From Sympetrum striolatum (lineage: Eukaryota > Arthropoda > Insecta > Odonata > Libellulidae), in the NCBI GenBank assembly GCA_947579665.1, contig CANPUZ010000067.1, positions 248,001-312,000 of the forward strand: DNA of 64,000 nt, in the 5' to 3' direction. Positions 44,594 to 56,829 of the stretch are shown piece by piece; within the stretch, counting starts at the first letter, position 1, and every line of letters starts with the position of its first letter. A model generated the notes under the pieces. The model saw only the letters and a program-made list of their open reading frames with translations, did no database searches and had not been told where the DNA came from. The position numbers and the translations under genes were made by a program.

Positions 44594-46164
44594 CTTAGAA
44601 AGAGGGGCTTGTAAGTGAGAGAGAAGTTGTTAGACTACAATGACTTGTAGGCAAATATTTTGCTTTGTCTTAGTAATTAGTAGTAATTCTTTGCCTTTTC
44701 TGAAATATTTCACATCCATTTAAACACTTAAGTCATTGTCGAAACAGCTAAATGAAAAAACTAAATTCATCACCTCCTTTATGGTTTTCGTGGAGAAATT
44801 TCTCATGAAAGGTTCTCTTTATCAAACAACACTGATTGCATAAATTCTGGGAAAGGACCTTGAGGCAGCATCAACACTCCCACGCCCTTCAGTCCATTTC
44901 GTTAGGAAAATATATATTTTTCAATTCACATACATTTCAAGCATTTGGCCACTCTGTACATACAACTTATATTACTCAATTTGTAACCGTATGAAGAAGG
45001 CAGTTAGCATCTATTGAACCATCAGCATAAACTTCTATGGTCATTATAAAGTTCTCTTCAGCATTAAGATCGCCTCTGCGAAGAATTATTGTTCAGTTTA
45101 ATAATATTAAAAAAATATACAATGTGGCAACAATAGGGGTAAAATTACTAATAAGTAAGCTTCAGTGCCGATTGGCGAGACGTACCTCAACTACGTTGCA
45201 TTTCCATGAATCTACATCATACATTAGGCAGGTGACGATAATAAGACGTCTTCGACTCTATTTGAAATGGAAACTATGAGCAAATATTTATTGATATTAA
45301 TATTAGTACATTCTGTTGATCTTGAAAACCTCTAGAGCCATGATTAATGCTTATTCGAAAGTGCGCAAAGATTTTGAATTGGGGATACAAATTAAAATCA
45401 AGCTTAAAATTTGATAATAATAGTCCTAATCCTAGTTTATATTGGGTCTTAATGTTTTGGTTCTGCAGGGAAAATCAGGCGTAGGTGTCCCTTACCTTTA
45501 TGCCAACCCTACAATACTAGCCTCACTTATTAGAGTCATATTCAAACCTACTTTTAAGCCAGAATAAATCCTAAAAGTAAAATTCTTTTTTGGAGGTACT
45601 TAGTATTGGTATTTCTTCTTTCCCAAAAATCAAATCTGTCTTCTTTTGTTCTAATTTTGATCAAGCGGCTTGTAGATTGAAATACTTTGAATTTACTTGA
45701 AAAATTCAGAAAAAATAGCTCAGTTGAAAGTATCAAGGAGCTATTCATAACCTATAAAACCCTGCAAGGCTACGTTTCCACATGCAATGATTACCGGTGC
45801 CAGTAATCCTAGTGTCCATAAAAGTAGAAAGTTCAACTTTTTGGCACAGGAAGACTTTCCTCACTCTGATTTCCTTCACATCTTTCAACTTCTTCTCCTA
45901 ATTAATCTGTTGATTACTGTGTGTATACTCAAGCACTGAGGACATCACTTGGTAGAACTCCATTGCAGGAACGGCAGGAAATTTTAGTATGGACAATAAG
46001 GAATAATTTCAAAAAACATCAAAGGAAATTAAAAAGGGAGCCTCACCATGTACACAGAGAATTTGGAGACCACTGGATGCCAAGTTCAAGTTATCTATGT
46101 CAAATTGGGGTACTTAAAGCAGAAATAAAGAAACATGTATGTGCAAAAATAAAAATGGTTTATT
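44594..46164. other. No gene recognised
   Basis: Upstream (minus-strand sense) of the second zinc-finger exon. No linker exon with clear acceptor, donor and phase 0 was found here. The open frame at 45921-46166 (plus) has no recognised motif. Confidence 0.35.
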
Positions 46165-46169
46165 GAATA

Positions 46170-46325
46170 ATCTTACAACATTTGCAAAAAATCTGATGTG
46201 GCCAACACATGAATTATGTTACACAAAAACGTTTCAAACAAAAGTTGTAGTAAAATAACTATATCTATAAGTTAAGTATGTAATTGTACATACGTATATT
46301 ACATTCTGACAGAGATATTTAAAAA
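46170..46325 (+). repeat. Dispersed repeat, second copy
   Basis: Carries aaaaaatctgatgtggccaa then cacatga, caaacaaaagttgtagtaaa and cattctgacagagatat as at 40325-40545, but lacks part of the middle. Confidence 0.5.
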
Positions 46326-47536
46326 ATAAAAATTAAGTGAAACATTTACTAGAATATTGTAATATGCTTTGATAGTCTATTGATATCCCATCATGATTGA
46401 TGTTTCAAGTTATCCTAGAAAGATTGTGAGAATACTTTGGAAACAGACTACAAAATGATTTTATGTTAACTCTTTTTCTGCAAAAACAGCTTCAAAACAT
46501 TTGCATCAATATTCAGTGAAAGTTAAAATGGACCAATGCTAAAAACAGACGTGTATTCACTGAATCTTCCATAATATTCTCTCAAATTCAATCAATCGTC
46601 AACACTTTATGTAGAGAGGCTGTTTAGAACCAACATTAATTAGGAAAAGCAAACTTTGTACTTCATTTAATTAAAGATATTGTAACTTAGATCCCTATTT
46701 CCTCATGGGTGGACTTGACGCACCTCACACTACACATGCAACCTTCGCTGATCAATGAACATAATCTTCTTAATATAATAAAAAGCTATTTTGTCTTCGT
46801 TCCTCATCATAGATGGATATATATGTCTATCTATGTGACCATAGATTTAGCGTTATAAATAAAGAAAATTAAAAGAATTGCTCAGTGTATATTTTCATTA
46901 TTTCAACTCTTCGGTTTTGAGTTTTTACAGAAATTTTAACCAGAAGTAAGAAGGGGTATCAAGTTTTTATACCACGAATGATTTTGGCACTCAGTAAAAC
47001 CCAAGTAGCTTTTACTTCGAAGAGACACAAGCTTCACTTAATATTGGCTTTTGCGATAACTATTAATAAGTCACGAGAGCAGACATTTGATAATTAAGGT
47101 GTGTATTTACCACATTAGGTTTTTTCTCAGTTATATGTGGCAGTTTCAGGAAAACAAAATAAAAATTATTTAAAAATCAAACTTAAATGCACAAGGTAGA
47201 CTGTTAAGAGATTCGAAAACATTTAGAAAAATATTTTCCTTAAAAGAATTGTTAATTAAAAAACAAATTTAATCGATAGAAAAAAATATTATTGTTTGTT
47301 GTCCATAAATATAAATAATAAAACAATTCTCATAAGTCATAATAATGTGTTTTTATATTAATTCTGATTTAAGCTATCTAAACATAACTATCATGCAGTA
47401 TGCAAAGAAATTAATTTACAATATTTTTCTGATGCAAATTTATTTGCGATGGGTTTCACAAATAATTATCTAATAACATAAATAAGAACTATTAATAAAC
47501 AACTTAAATATAAATAGACATGAGATAGTATAAATA
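46326..47536. other. No gene recognised
   Basis: AT-rich sequence with no supported coding or repeat feature. Confidence 0.35.
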
Positions 47537-48004
47537 CAGTAGAACCCCGGTAATCCGGACACTCGCTAATCCGGAACTCTCGGTAATCCGGACGGTCCAT
47601 TGGGAGTTATGCAAACCCGCAACTTCTTCTTGTGAACATATAAATACGCATATTAGTAACAAGAAACAAGAGGTGGACAGACTATTTGAAAAATTTCTCC
47701 ATTGGCTGCAATGATGTGATGGAGAGCGAATTATTTCGTTTATTGTGATAACACATCTAAGTTGTAATACTTTTCTGAGACAGCATTTTTCCATTAGAGG
47801 AAATGCTTAATATGTGCGATACTAAATAATTTCGAAAGACAATAAATTTTCAGTTGCAGCAGGGCATGCATGCATTATCTATACAATATAATTTTTGGGT
47901 TAAAATGTTTTTTAGGTTATTTTTGGAAACCTCGCTAATCGGGAAACCCCGCTAATCCGGACGCCTATGTGCCTGAATTCGTCCGGATTACCGGGGTTCT
48001 ACTG
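47537..48004. mobile_element. 468 bp Tigger/pogo-like MITE
   Basis: The ends CAGTAGAACCCCGGTAATCC and their inverse are perfect TIRs flanked by TA (47535-47536 and 48005-48006). Internal copies of gctaatccgga recur near both ends. The CAGTAGAACC start is typical of Tigger-type elements. The open frame inside is not a transposase. Confidence 0.85.
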
Positions 48005-48260
48005 TATATGCAATGAATTATCCCCAAAGAAAATAAAAAAATATTTTGATCACATTTTTGGTCGAAGCAAAGAGATATTTGGGGAAAATGAGTCAAAAAT
48101 TAACTTTAACCAGTGCTTTTCATTGATATTATATACCCCAGGGGGAGTCTATTGTCAGAAAAGTGAAGCCAACAAGTAAATAGTTCATGCTACCCCTGTG
48201 GTATATACCAACATTAATTATATATGTATAGACGCTTCTCTGGATATACCTATATATATA

Positions 48261-48390
48261 GTAGTAGTAGTATTGTTAAAAGTGCTTCAACAGCTTAGGT
48301 CATTTCGCACATTGGCTCCCACCGGGAATCGAACCCGGGACCGCTTTCACCAAAGGCGAACGGGCTGTCCACATGACTATCCGGGAGCCC
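48261..48390 (-). mobile_element. tRNA-derived SINE, complete, with 13 bp target duplication
   Basis: Read on the minus strand it begins GGGCTCCCGGATAGTCATGT (A-box-like TAGTCATGTGG), continues to GGGTTCGATTCCCGG (B box), and GGCTCCC/GGGAGCC can pair as an acceptor stem. A short tRNA-unrelated part follows, ending in an (ACT)n tail. ACCTATATATATA flanks both sides (48248-48260 and 48391-48403). The anticodon arm does not fold well, so it is a SINE rather than a functional tRNA. It is inserted in the edge of the B-box repeat mosaic. Confidence 0.8.
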
Positions 48391-49539
48391 ACCTATATAT
48401 ATACGGGATCAAAATTCTTACCATGTTCCACAAGTGTCATCACTTCTAATTTTTAAGTTGTACTGGTCATAGTGATTAACCGCCACAAAAACTCAGATTT
48501 TTACCCTCACTACCATGGGTTCGTTGCCTGAAGGTCCCCAAATCCCAATCTTATCCACAAAAATGATCTGCGGAGATTTTTGGAAATATTTTGAATCACT
48601 TCCAGTCAAATTAGAGAGTTAAAATTGAAGGAACAGCAGAAGGCCATCATATCCAATAAAAGCATCAAAGGCATCTCCAAAGATTATCCTTGGTTTGACG
48701 CTAAGTCACAGCAAATATTCTAAATAAGAAAAGAACGTAATGTTTGTTTTTAATGTTTGCAAGCTTCTTTTTCATTTTCAAAATTACATAGGAGATAACG
48801 GACTGATGGAGTCCAGGCAATTACCAAAAAATGAAGGAAATTGAAGAAAAATTCTTATTGGTTGTAGAATATTTGTTTGAAACTGAAATTACGTAAACTA
48901 GGGCAAAATGAAGGAAAATGTTGTAAATTTTCTTAGTCGTTAAGAAAGTGTCCTCCTGGTGACCATGGCTATTCTTTAAATAGAGTTCAAGCTGCATTTT
49001 TTTAGAATATTCGGGTAGACAGCTCTACCATGTGCAATTAATGGAAGGCATATTTCAGATTTATTGATTCATTTCTTGAAAAGATGGAAGTTTATGACCA
49101 GGCATGTGAACAGAAATAATGATTTCTTCATAATCACAGTTCATCTTTCACCATATGAGCATGGGTTTGACTCCAGGGCATGACTTACATTCCACTATTC
49201 AGTAAAACACGAATTTGGAATTTTGTGCAAAGATTTTCCTGATAATTGAATTGGAATTTTAGAAAAGATCAGATAATCCTAAACAAAATAGCTTTAATTT
49301 ACATAAATATATAAATTTTATATAATTAGTTAAGCCAAAACTTTGGAAAAGACTCGTTACAAGAAAAGGCTCACCACCTCGAGGGGTGTCTTCTGAACCC
49401 TTTCACCCAAAACCACATTTTAGGCGGATTAGAATCCCTTTCCTATAAAATGGCAAACATAATAGCAGAAGATACTTAAGCAGCCTTTCGTAATGTAAGG
49501 AGAAAATAACTCTCAAGGATTAAAGACAAGACTGACCCC

Positions 49540-49930
49540 CTAGACCAGTAGGGAGTCTACCTCCTGGATTGTATTCTTCGCAGTATGTGGGCCAGAGTGG
49601 GTGCCCGATAAAGGTTAGGGTGGCAGAACGCAGAAGATGCTTCAGGTTGGGAAATTCCTCCTCCGCCTTTGCTAACCACCTCATAGACAGTGGACGTACC
49701 AGTTCATTTGCTACTAGACTCCTCCACCACCAAAACAAAGGAAGGAAGTTGGACGAGAAGAGCAAAATTGCCCTTACCCACAACGTAACCAACGACCTCA
49801 CCTAACACGACCCCTCCCTATTCCATCCCTTCCTATCAAAACTACTAAGTATCCTATAAATTCTGTCATTTCTGTAATACTTATTCCCTGAAGAGGACTG
49901 TAATGGTCAAAACCGGTTGCTTTGAATAAG
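49540..49930 (+). mobile_element. Penelope-like element remnant (GIY-YIG region)
   Basis: The frame at 49569-49805 reads SQYVGQSGCPIKVRVAERRR then CFRLGNSSSAFANHLIDSG and LLHHQNKGRKLD, the GIY-YIG endonuclease region of Penelope-like polymerases (Y-VGQ block, R-x3-A-E-R-R, then A-H-L). It is followed at about 49885 by ccctgaagaggactgtaatg and aaccggtt, a typical Penelope 3' motif. The RT part is missing, so this is a 5'-truncated dead copy. Confidence 0.65.
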
Positions 49931-51339
49931 ATTTGTCAAAAATACAAAGAGCTTTTTAAAAATTAATTTAGTTAAACCAGTTATATGCAATCTCAAGTTA
50001 AAAAAGGCCCTGGTTTCCACTTAGATATAGAATCAATTTCTACATAGATAATATTGAGTCTCAATATCCTTAATTTTCAAACCAAACAGAACTTAAAAAA
50101 ATGTGGTACTTTAAACATAAGCTTGCAGAATGCAAGCAACTTTTACTCATACGAGTGAACGTTTTGTTTCAATGTTATTCGGATGGGCCTAAAAAAAATC
50201 TTAAAATCGTAGCAATTTCTAATTTTTGTAGACACCTGGTGCCAAACCCTGGACCTGTTGGAGAATGTGAATAAGCAACATAACTTGCTAAAAACAGATC
50301 TTAATTAATGCAAAGTTTGAAGTCCATGTGATACCGGTAAGGTCCTGAAATAAGACTTTATCATCCCCATCTGAAATGCATAGGGTAATGTAAATGGCCC
50401 TCTAGGATCAAACCAACCACCATCAAGGAATCCTAAAACAGGTATTTAAAAGGTATCTATGATCTCTATCTATATGACGAATTTCAAGTTTCTATATTAT
50501 TAGGAAAGGTTTCAAAATAATTCCTAAAAATCAGATCAGTTACTGATTGTAGAAATGCCTGGTGTTGAACCAAGGACATATTGGCAGCTGTGAATGCACA
50601 GTATGACTTGTTAGGAATTGATCTTATTTAATACAAAGTTTCAAGTCAGTATCATACCGGGAAGAACCCAAAATTTGTTTCCATTATCTCTGTAAGAAAT
50701 GGATTGAGGAATGTAAATGGCCCTCTGGGATCGAACCAAGGACCATCAGCAAATTGCTAAAATAAGATTATGAAACATATTCATGATCTTTATCCACGTG
50801 CTGAGTTTTAAGTTTCCATGTTATCGGGAAGAGATAAAAAAAATCTTAAAAATCGCTACAATAGATTTTAAGTGGGGGATTTTTTCCCTGATTTACCATT
50901 GAACCATGGATAATCTTCAAAGATGTCTTTTTGATTTTTGTTGGATATGCACAGCTTCTAGTGATCCCTCAAATTTCAACTCTCTCTCCTTTTCCGGGAA
51001 GTGCCTCAAAAAAGTTTTAGAAAATCCCCACCTTATTTTAGGGCCTTCTGGAATCAAACCAAAGAGTGAGGTTCAAAGTCGGCTATTTTCTGGAGGAAAG
51101 GTGCCATGGCCACCACGTTGTAAAAATTTCAAGTCAGTAGCACCTTTGGAATATGGTAAGAATTTTTATCCCCAGTGAGTAAGTGTCACTATCGTTACAG
51201 TTCATTGCCTCATCAACCTGAAGGAGTGTTAACAGAGGTTGGAGGCAATGCATAGCCCAGGTTCAACCATCCTAAGAAGGCTTCAACAATATTTCCGGCC
51301 AAATAATGAAAGTGGTATTCACCAACCGGCAGTAGGGCA

Positions 51340-52640
51340 ACCTGGTGGATTATTATCCTAAACCGCCAAATACAATTATCATGATGAGCCTCTTTAATGG
51401 AAATTTATCCGGACGCAAAAGCACCACCCATTCGGATGTCCGGGAGGTGGTGGCATTAAAGAGGGCCATCATGAAGAAAAGAATGACTTCCCTGCAATTC
51501 ACAACCTACAACTGCCGCAGCTTGAAGAGTGAAGAACGATTGCTGGAACTACTCAATGAAGCAGAGTAGATAAAATGGGATATCATTGGTCTCAGAAAAG
51601 TCAGAAGAAAATCAGAAGAGCTACTTACACTGAAGGAAGGACACTTATTCTTTTACAGGTGAACCAAGGATGGAAGGAATGGAGGCGTTGGATTCTTGAT
51701 CAACAAGAGATGGAAGGATAATGTGGTAAGAGTCGAAGTTGTATCAGATAGAATTTGTGAACTCATACTAAAGATCAATGAGCGTTACTCAGTACAGGTC
51801 ACCAAAGTCTATGCACCAAAAGCGGCAAGCAGCGAACAGGAAATTGAAAACTTCTACCAAACTCTCAGCACTGATCATGAAATGAAGGCCAACTACTACA
51901 AAGTCATTATGGAGATTTTAATGCTCATGTAGGTCAGCAGGAAGCTGATGACACTGTTGCAGGACAATAAGGACTGGGCCAGAGAAATGAGCGAGGTCAC
52001 CGCTTAGAAGAGTTTGCAGAATGCACCAATATGAATATAACAGATACATACTTTAAGAAAAATCCTACAAGGAAATGAACCTGGAGAGGTCCCAATGGAA
52101 CAAAAATTGAAATAGACTACATATTGGTAAACAGACTCTACACTGGAACTAACTGAGAAGTTTTTAATAACTTCAACACTGGATGTGAAGATAGAATTTT
52201 TAGATGCAGAATTAATATTAACCCCCAAATGGAGCAAAAATAGTTGGTTTCTTGCAAGAAGGATGAGATAAATATCAATAAACTATCAGATAACAAGAAG
52301 AAGTTTCAACTGGAATTAAAAAAAAGATTCTCAGCACTTCAGGAGGAAGAACTCCAAATCAAAGTTATGGAAGTCGTGCGGAAAGTGGCAGAGGAAGTAG
52401 CAAGCATGCCAAGAAAACCCAAGGATAAAAAGTTCAGTAATAGAACCCGGCATATGATAAAACAACAGAAGGTATTGAAGAATTCAGACACTCCAAGAGA
52501 TAACATCGAATATGCCGAGCTTTGCAAAGCCGTCAGAGTAGCAATCAAGGAAGATGTGAGGAATTTTAATGAAAAGATTGTGGAAGAGTCCATAGAAAAT
52601 AACAAGAGCATAAAGAGGGCTAGAGGACACCAAGAATTCT
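51340..52640 (+). mobile_element. RTE-type LINE endonuclease remnant
   Basis: Frames broken by stops and shifts give MTSLQFTTYNCRSLKSEERL (51486), a DIIGLRKVRR block, NGGVGFLINKRWKDNVV (51680-51720), VTKVYAPKAASSEQEI, GDFNAHV-like text (about 51912) and then a linker (INKLSDNKKKFQLELKKRFS, 52265). This is the order of RTE ORF2 N-terminal domains (often annotated as craniofacial development protein 2-like). The linker matches the RTE piece embedded at 17.1 and 60.5 kb. It is inserted into the B-box mosaic. Confidence 0.7.
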
Positions 52641-53493
52641 GGAATCGAACCCATGACACTGAGGTTCAAAGCCGGGTTTCTTCTGGAGGTTACACGTCAT
52701 GGACAGCACGTCGTAAGAATTTCAATAAGTGGCACTTGTGGAACATGGTTAGAATTTTCATCCCCTATGAATGAATGTATATATATACGAGTAAAAGTTA
52801 CTTACATACTGCAAACATATGAGTTTTATTTTTAATCTTTATTCACATGCCAAGTTCCTAGTTTCAATGTTATCGGGAAGGGGTTTAAAAAAATCTAAAA
52901 AATTGTAGCAATTTCTAATTTTTATAGAAGCCTAGTGTTCAACCCAGGACGTATTGGCAGATGCAAATAGACATTATAACTTGTTAGGATTTTATTTATG
53001 CAAAGTTTGAAGTCGATATCATACCGGTTAGGTCCTGAAATAAGACTCCATTATCCCCATCTGAAATGCATTGATTAATGTAAATGGCTTTCTGGGATCC
53101 AACCAAGGACGATCAAGGAAATCTAAAACATATTTTACGAGATGTATCGATTAACTTTATATACAGGCCAAGTTTAAAGTTGTCATATTATTGGGAAGGG
53201 GTTAAAAAGAATTCGTTAAAAATCGAAACATTTACTGATTGTAGAGACACCTGGCATCGAACCAAGGACGTATTGGCAGCTGTGAATGCACTGAATGACT
53301 TCTTAGGACTTGATATTATCTCATTCAAAGTTCGAAGTTAATATCATGCTTGGAATTAACTAAAATTTGTTTCCGTTATCTCCATAAGAAATGCATTCAG
53401 GTAGGTAAATGGCTATCTGGAATCAATCCAAGGACATCAGCAGAACATTTAACAACATACATAAAAGATATTTACGATATCTAGGAGGGATCT

Positions 53494-55359
53494 AGGATAT
53501 ATAATAAGGAGACTAGGAGAGCACTAAAGAAACAGAGGCGTTTGCATTCCAAATTAAAAGCCGCTGCGAGGCAACCGAACAGTATCAACACAGATCAAGT
53601 AAAGAGCGAACATAAGGAAGCTAAGTCGGAAACTAAACGAATTATGCGAGATGCCCTCCGTCAATATAAAAAGAAGATTTTATGCGAACACTTGGAAGAG
53701 GACCCAAAAGCGTTTTGGTCGTACGTTCGTGAGGTCCAAGGTAGAGAGCAAACTGTTGGTTCATTAAAGGATACTTGCGGTAATATAGTAAACGATGCTA
53801 AAGGCAAAGCTAATATCTTGAATGATTTTTTTCGAAGCGTTTTCACGTCTGACGATACATCAAATACTCTCCCGAATGTTGATAAACCTGAATCAATGTC
53901 GAAAATCACCTTCAGAGAAGACGGCATCATTAAACTATTGCAACAGATTAAACTGAATAAAGCTCCGGGTCCTGAAGACATACCGGCTCGAGTGTTCAAG
54001 GAAGTTGCGGAGAGCGTAGCACCTTTTCTTAAAGTTATATTTGACAAGAGTATGAGCGAAGGAAAGGTCCCGAAAGATTGGAAAATTGCGAATGTCACGC
54101 CAATATTTAAAAGTGGCTCTAAGGACGATCCAGCTAATTACAGGCCTATATCTTTAACATCACTGAGCGGTAAAATTATGGAACATATAATAGCTAGCTC
54201 TTTAATGGGTTTTCTTGAAACGTCCAATTTCATAATTAGGAATCAACACAGTTTTCGTAAGACTCGTTCTTGCGAGTCTCAGCTGGCTTTATTAGTACAC
54301 GATGTTCTAAACTCTGCTGAAAAACATAAGCAAGTCGATGCGATATTTTTAGATTTTTGGAAGGCTTTCGATAAGGTACCTCATCATAAATTGCTGTACA
54401 AATTAGAAGTTGCGGGTATCAATGCACAAGTTATTAACTGGATAAAAGACTTTCTCACCGATAGAGAGCAACGAGTAGTACTCGATGGTATTAGTTCCAA
54501 CTTGGTTAAGGTGACCTCGGGCGTCCCTCAGGGCAGTGTAATTGGACCGTTGTTATTTTTAGTATACATCAACGACCTCAGCAATCACATTGAAAGCAAT
54601 GTTAGGATATTCGCAGACGACACAGTCATTTACAGGGAAATAGTTAGTTCAGAGGATAGATTAACCCTTTCGAACGACTTAGACAGAATTATGAATTGGT
54701 GCGATGATTGGCAATTAGAGCTTAATGTAGAAAAGTGTTCGGTAGTTAACTTCTTCGAAAGTAAATCTATAATAAATGATTATTCTTATAGTCTCCGAGG
54801 GGTAAACCTAATGACAGTAGAATCGGTAAAGTATCTTGGAGTAACTCTCACGAATAATCTATCATGGAGTGCCCACATCCGAAATATATGTGGAAAAGCA
54901 CTTAAGAAACTCGGCTTCGTTAAAAGAATAGTCGGTAGGAGCGAAGAAAAGGTTCGCGAGCGATGTTACTTAGCGTTAGTTAGGCCTCACCTTGAGTATG
55001 CATGTAGTGTATGGGACCACGCCGAGAAATGTCATATTCGGGATTTAGAAAAAGTACAACGAAAGGCGATACGATTTGTAAAGAATTGCTACGATAAAAC
55101 AGCGAGTGTCACTCAGATGTTACAGGACGCGGGATGGGAATCATTAGAAGATAGAAGAAAAATTCAAAGGATAAATTTATTAAATAAGTTCAGAGAAATT
55201 ACGTTTTCAGATGATGTAACCGATATAATGCGACCCCCCTGTTATATGGGCCGTGCTGATACTGCCCGAAAGATTAGGGAAATAGATGCTAAAACGAATC
55301 GTTTCAAAAATTCATTTTTTCCGCGAAGTATACGCGAAAGCAACCGTTTAGGAAAATAG
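53494..55359 (+). CDS. Reverse transcriptase of LINE family A (endonuclease missing)
   Basis: An uninterrupted frame of more than 600 codons. RT motifs: APGPEDIPARV, NYRPISLTSLSG, QHSFRKTRSC (usually QHGFR), FLDFWKAFDKV, TSGVPQGSVIGPLLFLVYIND and IFADDTVIY with the catalytic Asp pair. C-terminal blocks YLGVTLTNNLSW and RPHLEYACSVWD follow. There is no start codon at the truncation; the nominal first codon at 53542 is TTG. The frame is intact by chance of recent insertion. Without the endonuclease or a promoter it is unlikely to be active. Confidence 0.85.
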   Translation, partial: RIYNKETRRALKKQRRLHSKLKAAARQPNSINTDQVKSEHKEAKSETKRIMRDALRQYKKKILCEHLEEDPKAFWSYVREVQGREQTVGSLKDTCGNIVNDAKGKANILNDFFRSVFTSDDTSNTLPNVDKPESMSKITFREDGIIKLLQQIKLNKAPGPEDIPARVFKEVAESVAPFLKVIFDKSMSEGKVPKDWKIANVTPIFKSGSKDDPANYRPISLTSLSGKIMEHIIASSLMGFLETSNFIIRNQHSFRKTRSCESQLALLVHDVLNSAEKHKQVDAIFLDFWKAFDKVPHHKLLYKLEVAGINAQVINWIKDFLTDREQRVVLDGISSNLVKVTSGVPQGSVIGPLLFLVYINDLSNHIESNVRIFADDTVIYREIVSSEDRLTLSNDLDRIMNWCDDWQLELNVEKCSVVNFFESKSIINDYSYSLRGVNLMTVESVKYLGVTLTNNLSWSAHIRNICGKALKKLGFVKRIVGRSEEKVRERCYLALVRPHLEYACSVWDHAEKCHIRDLEKVQRKAIRFVKNCYDKTASVTQMLQDAGWESLEDRRKIQRINLLNKFREITFSDDVTDIMRPPCYMGRADTARKIREIDAKTNRFKNSFFPRSIRESNRLGK

Positions 55360-55435
55360 AGTCAAGGTGCTTGCACCCCCTGCCATACACCGAAAGGTGG
55401 CTTGCAGGGTTCTTACATAGACATAGACATAGACA
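53494..55435 (+). mobile_element. LINE family A, 5'-truncated copy
   Basis: Begins abruptly in the endonuclease-RT linker (SRIYNKETRRALKKQRRLHSK, compare LINE A at 1.5 kb) and ends with the family 3' UTR (accccctgccatac ... ccgaaaggtggc) and an (ACATAG)n tail. A short ATATCTA flanks both sides, a possible target duplication. It is inserted within a B-box unit, whose text resumes at 55436. Confidence 0.85.
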
Positions 55436-56301
55436 TATCTATCTACATACCGAGTTTCGAGTTTCCATCTTATTTGGAAGTGATTCAAAAAAAAGTTTTA
55501 AAAAGCGCAATGTAAATAAAACGGAAGAATATTTGCCATGACCTAGCATCGAGCCAAGGATAATCTTCAATGATGTCTTAATAGTTTACGTCGGATATGC
55601 ACAACTTCCACTGATACCTTGAATTTCAACTCTCTACTTTGCCAGGAAGTGCTTCAAAAATTTTTTTCAAAACCCAGCAAAATATCTTTATGGAGAAAAT
55701 TGTGACTTAACGTCTACATCAGTTTTGATTCTTTAAACTGCCAGGAAGACCCAGATTTGAAGCCAGGCGGCAAATATCTCTCCCATTTAAAACACATAGA
55801 GGTAGTTGTCATTTTATTTAAAAGCACTTATCGAAATAATAGGAAGTTCTAGCTTCATTAGAAGATGCATATTAAGACTCAGTTTAAGAAAAAAAGATTT
55901 AAGATAAGACAATGCTTTTCCAGGGTTCGATGCCAGGGCACATTCAAATTTCTCCAATAAGGAATATAAGGGAAAAGTAAAACATCTTTTGAGGCAGTTG
56001 CAGCCAATATTTCTATTTGAATATTCACACATAGTAAGAGATGGGTGATCTTATGTTGTGATGCATAGTAAGTTCGCCAGGAGGACCCAGGTTCGATGCC
56101 AGACAATTAAATTGCAGCGAATTTTAAGAATATTTTCAATCTTTTTTTTATTTTGAGGACTGTCTTAATATGATTCCGACATGATATTAGTGTTGTCAAT
56201 CATCTTGCAGTATGCAAGCTACATTGTGCTTGTATATGATAGATAGGTATATCCAGAGAAATGTCTATATATAATAGAAGATACATAACGAAGATACTAA
56301 C

Positions 56302-56341
56302 CTGCTCTACATTAGGTGTGATTATTCCAATGTCTGAAGGA
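56302..56341 (-). other. Candidate 40 bp exon of a minus-strand gene
   Basis: Acceptor tcctcttgcttatttcag and donor CAG/GTTAGT bound a 40 bp segment whose only open frame reads PSDIGIITPNVEQ after one leading base and ends in phase 0. That end phase would fit joining to the phase-0 zinc-finger exon at 44593. The distance is about 12 kb and no intermediate exon was found. Confidence 0.35.
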
Positions 56342-56829
56342 CTGAAATAAGCAAGAGGATACAACATTTTCATATATTCCAAGCACTTCCATGGCGTTGT
56401 ACAAAGATGAACTGCCCGTCAGATGTGCCTCTTCCCCTCCGACTCCATGGAATACCATTAGATAGGCAATTTCAATCTCATTATTCGTTTATTTCATTGG
56501 AGGAAGATGTTCACGGATTTTGAGGAGTAATTGGCCTTCTGGTCCGTACTCACTCACTCTCATCGCAGGAATAAGTGTTCCATCATAGAACTTATCCTAT
56601 GTTGGGGACAATAGTTTCAGGACAGACCTGAGGAAAGAGACTTTGTGTGAGCTTTTTAAGATGCATGCAATATGAGCATAGGAAATTTAAAATAAGAACC
56701 CTATATAAACTTTCCTGATTTCAAATGTGTCTGAATTCAGATCTAAATTCACAAAAATTATTCTTCTATAGTCACACTATAGAAGTTTTTCTTGAGCAAT
56801 AAATCATTTGACATTATAGATAAAGTAAA

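Noticed and set aside
47100..47160. Possible linker exon LPHITEKKPNV with GTAAAT donor (minus strand)
   Set aside because: No AG acceptor at a suitable distance, so the exon cannot be bounded.
47504..47794. 96-codon minus-strand frame
   Set aside because: Overlaps the Tigger-like MITE and continues past its end. No transposase motif.
48300..48392. Possible functional tRNA gene on the minus strand
   Set aside because: Acceptor and T arms look fair, but the anticodon arm does not pair around a 7-base loop, and a 3' tail and target duplication show that it is a SINE.
48198..48449. 83-codon frame containing PTGNRTRD
   Set aside because: The peptide comes from the SINE B-box region read antisense, a common spurious ORF.
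53661..54098. 145-codon minus-strand frame
   Set aside because: Antisense shadow of the LINE A reverse transcriptase.
56380..56640. Coding-like stretch on the minus strand (YDGTLIPAMRVSEYGPEGQLL)
   Set aside because: All splice-bounded versions contain stops and no protein family was recognised. Possibly a pseudogene scrap.
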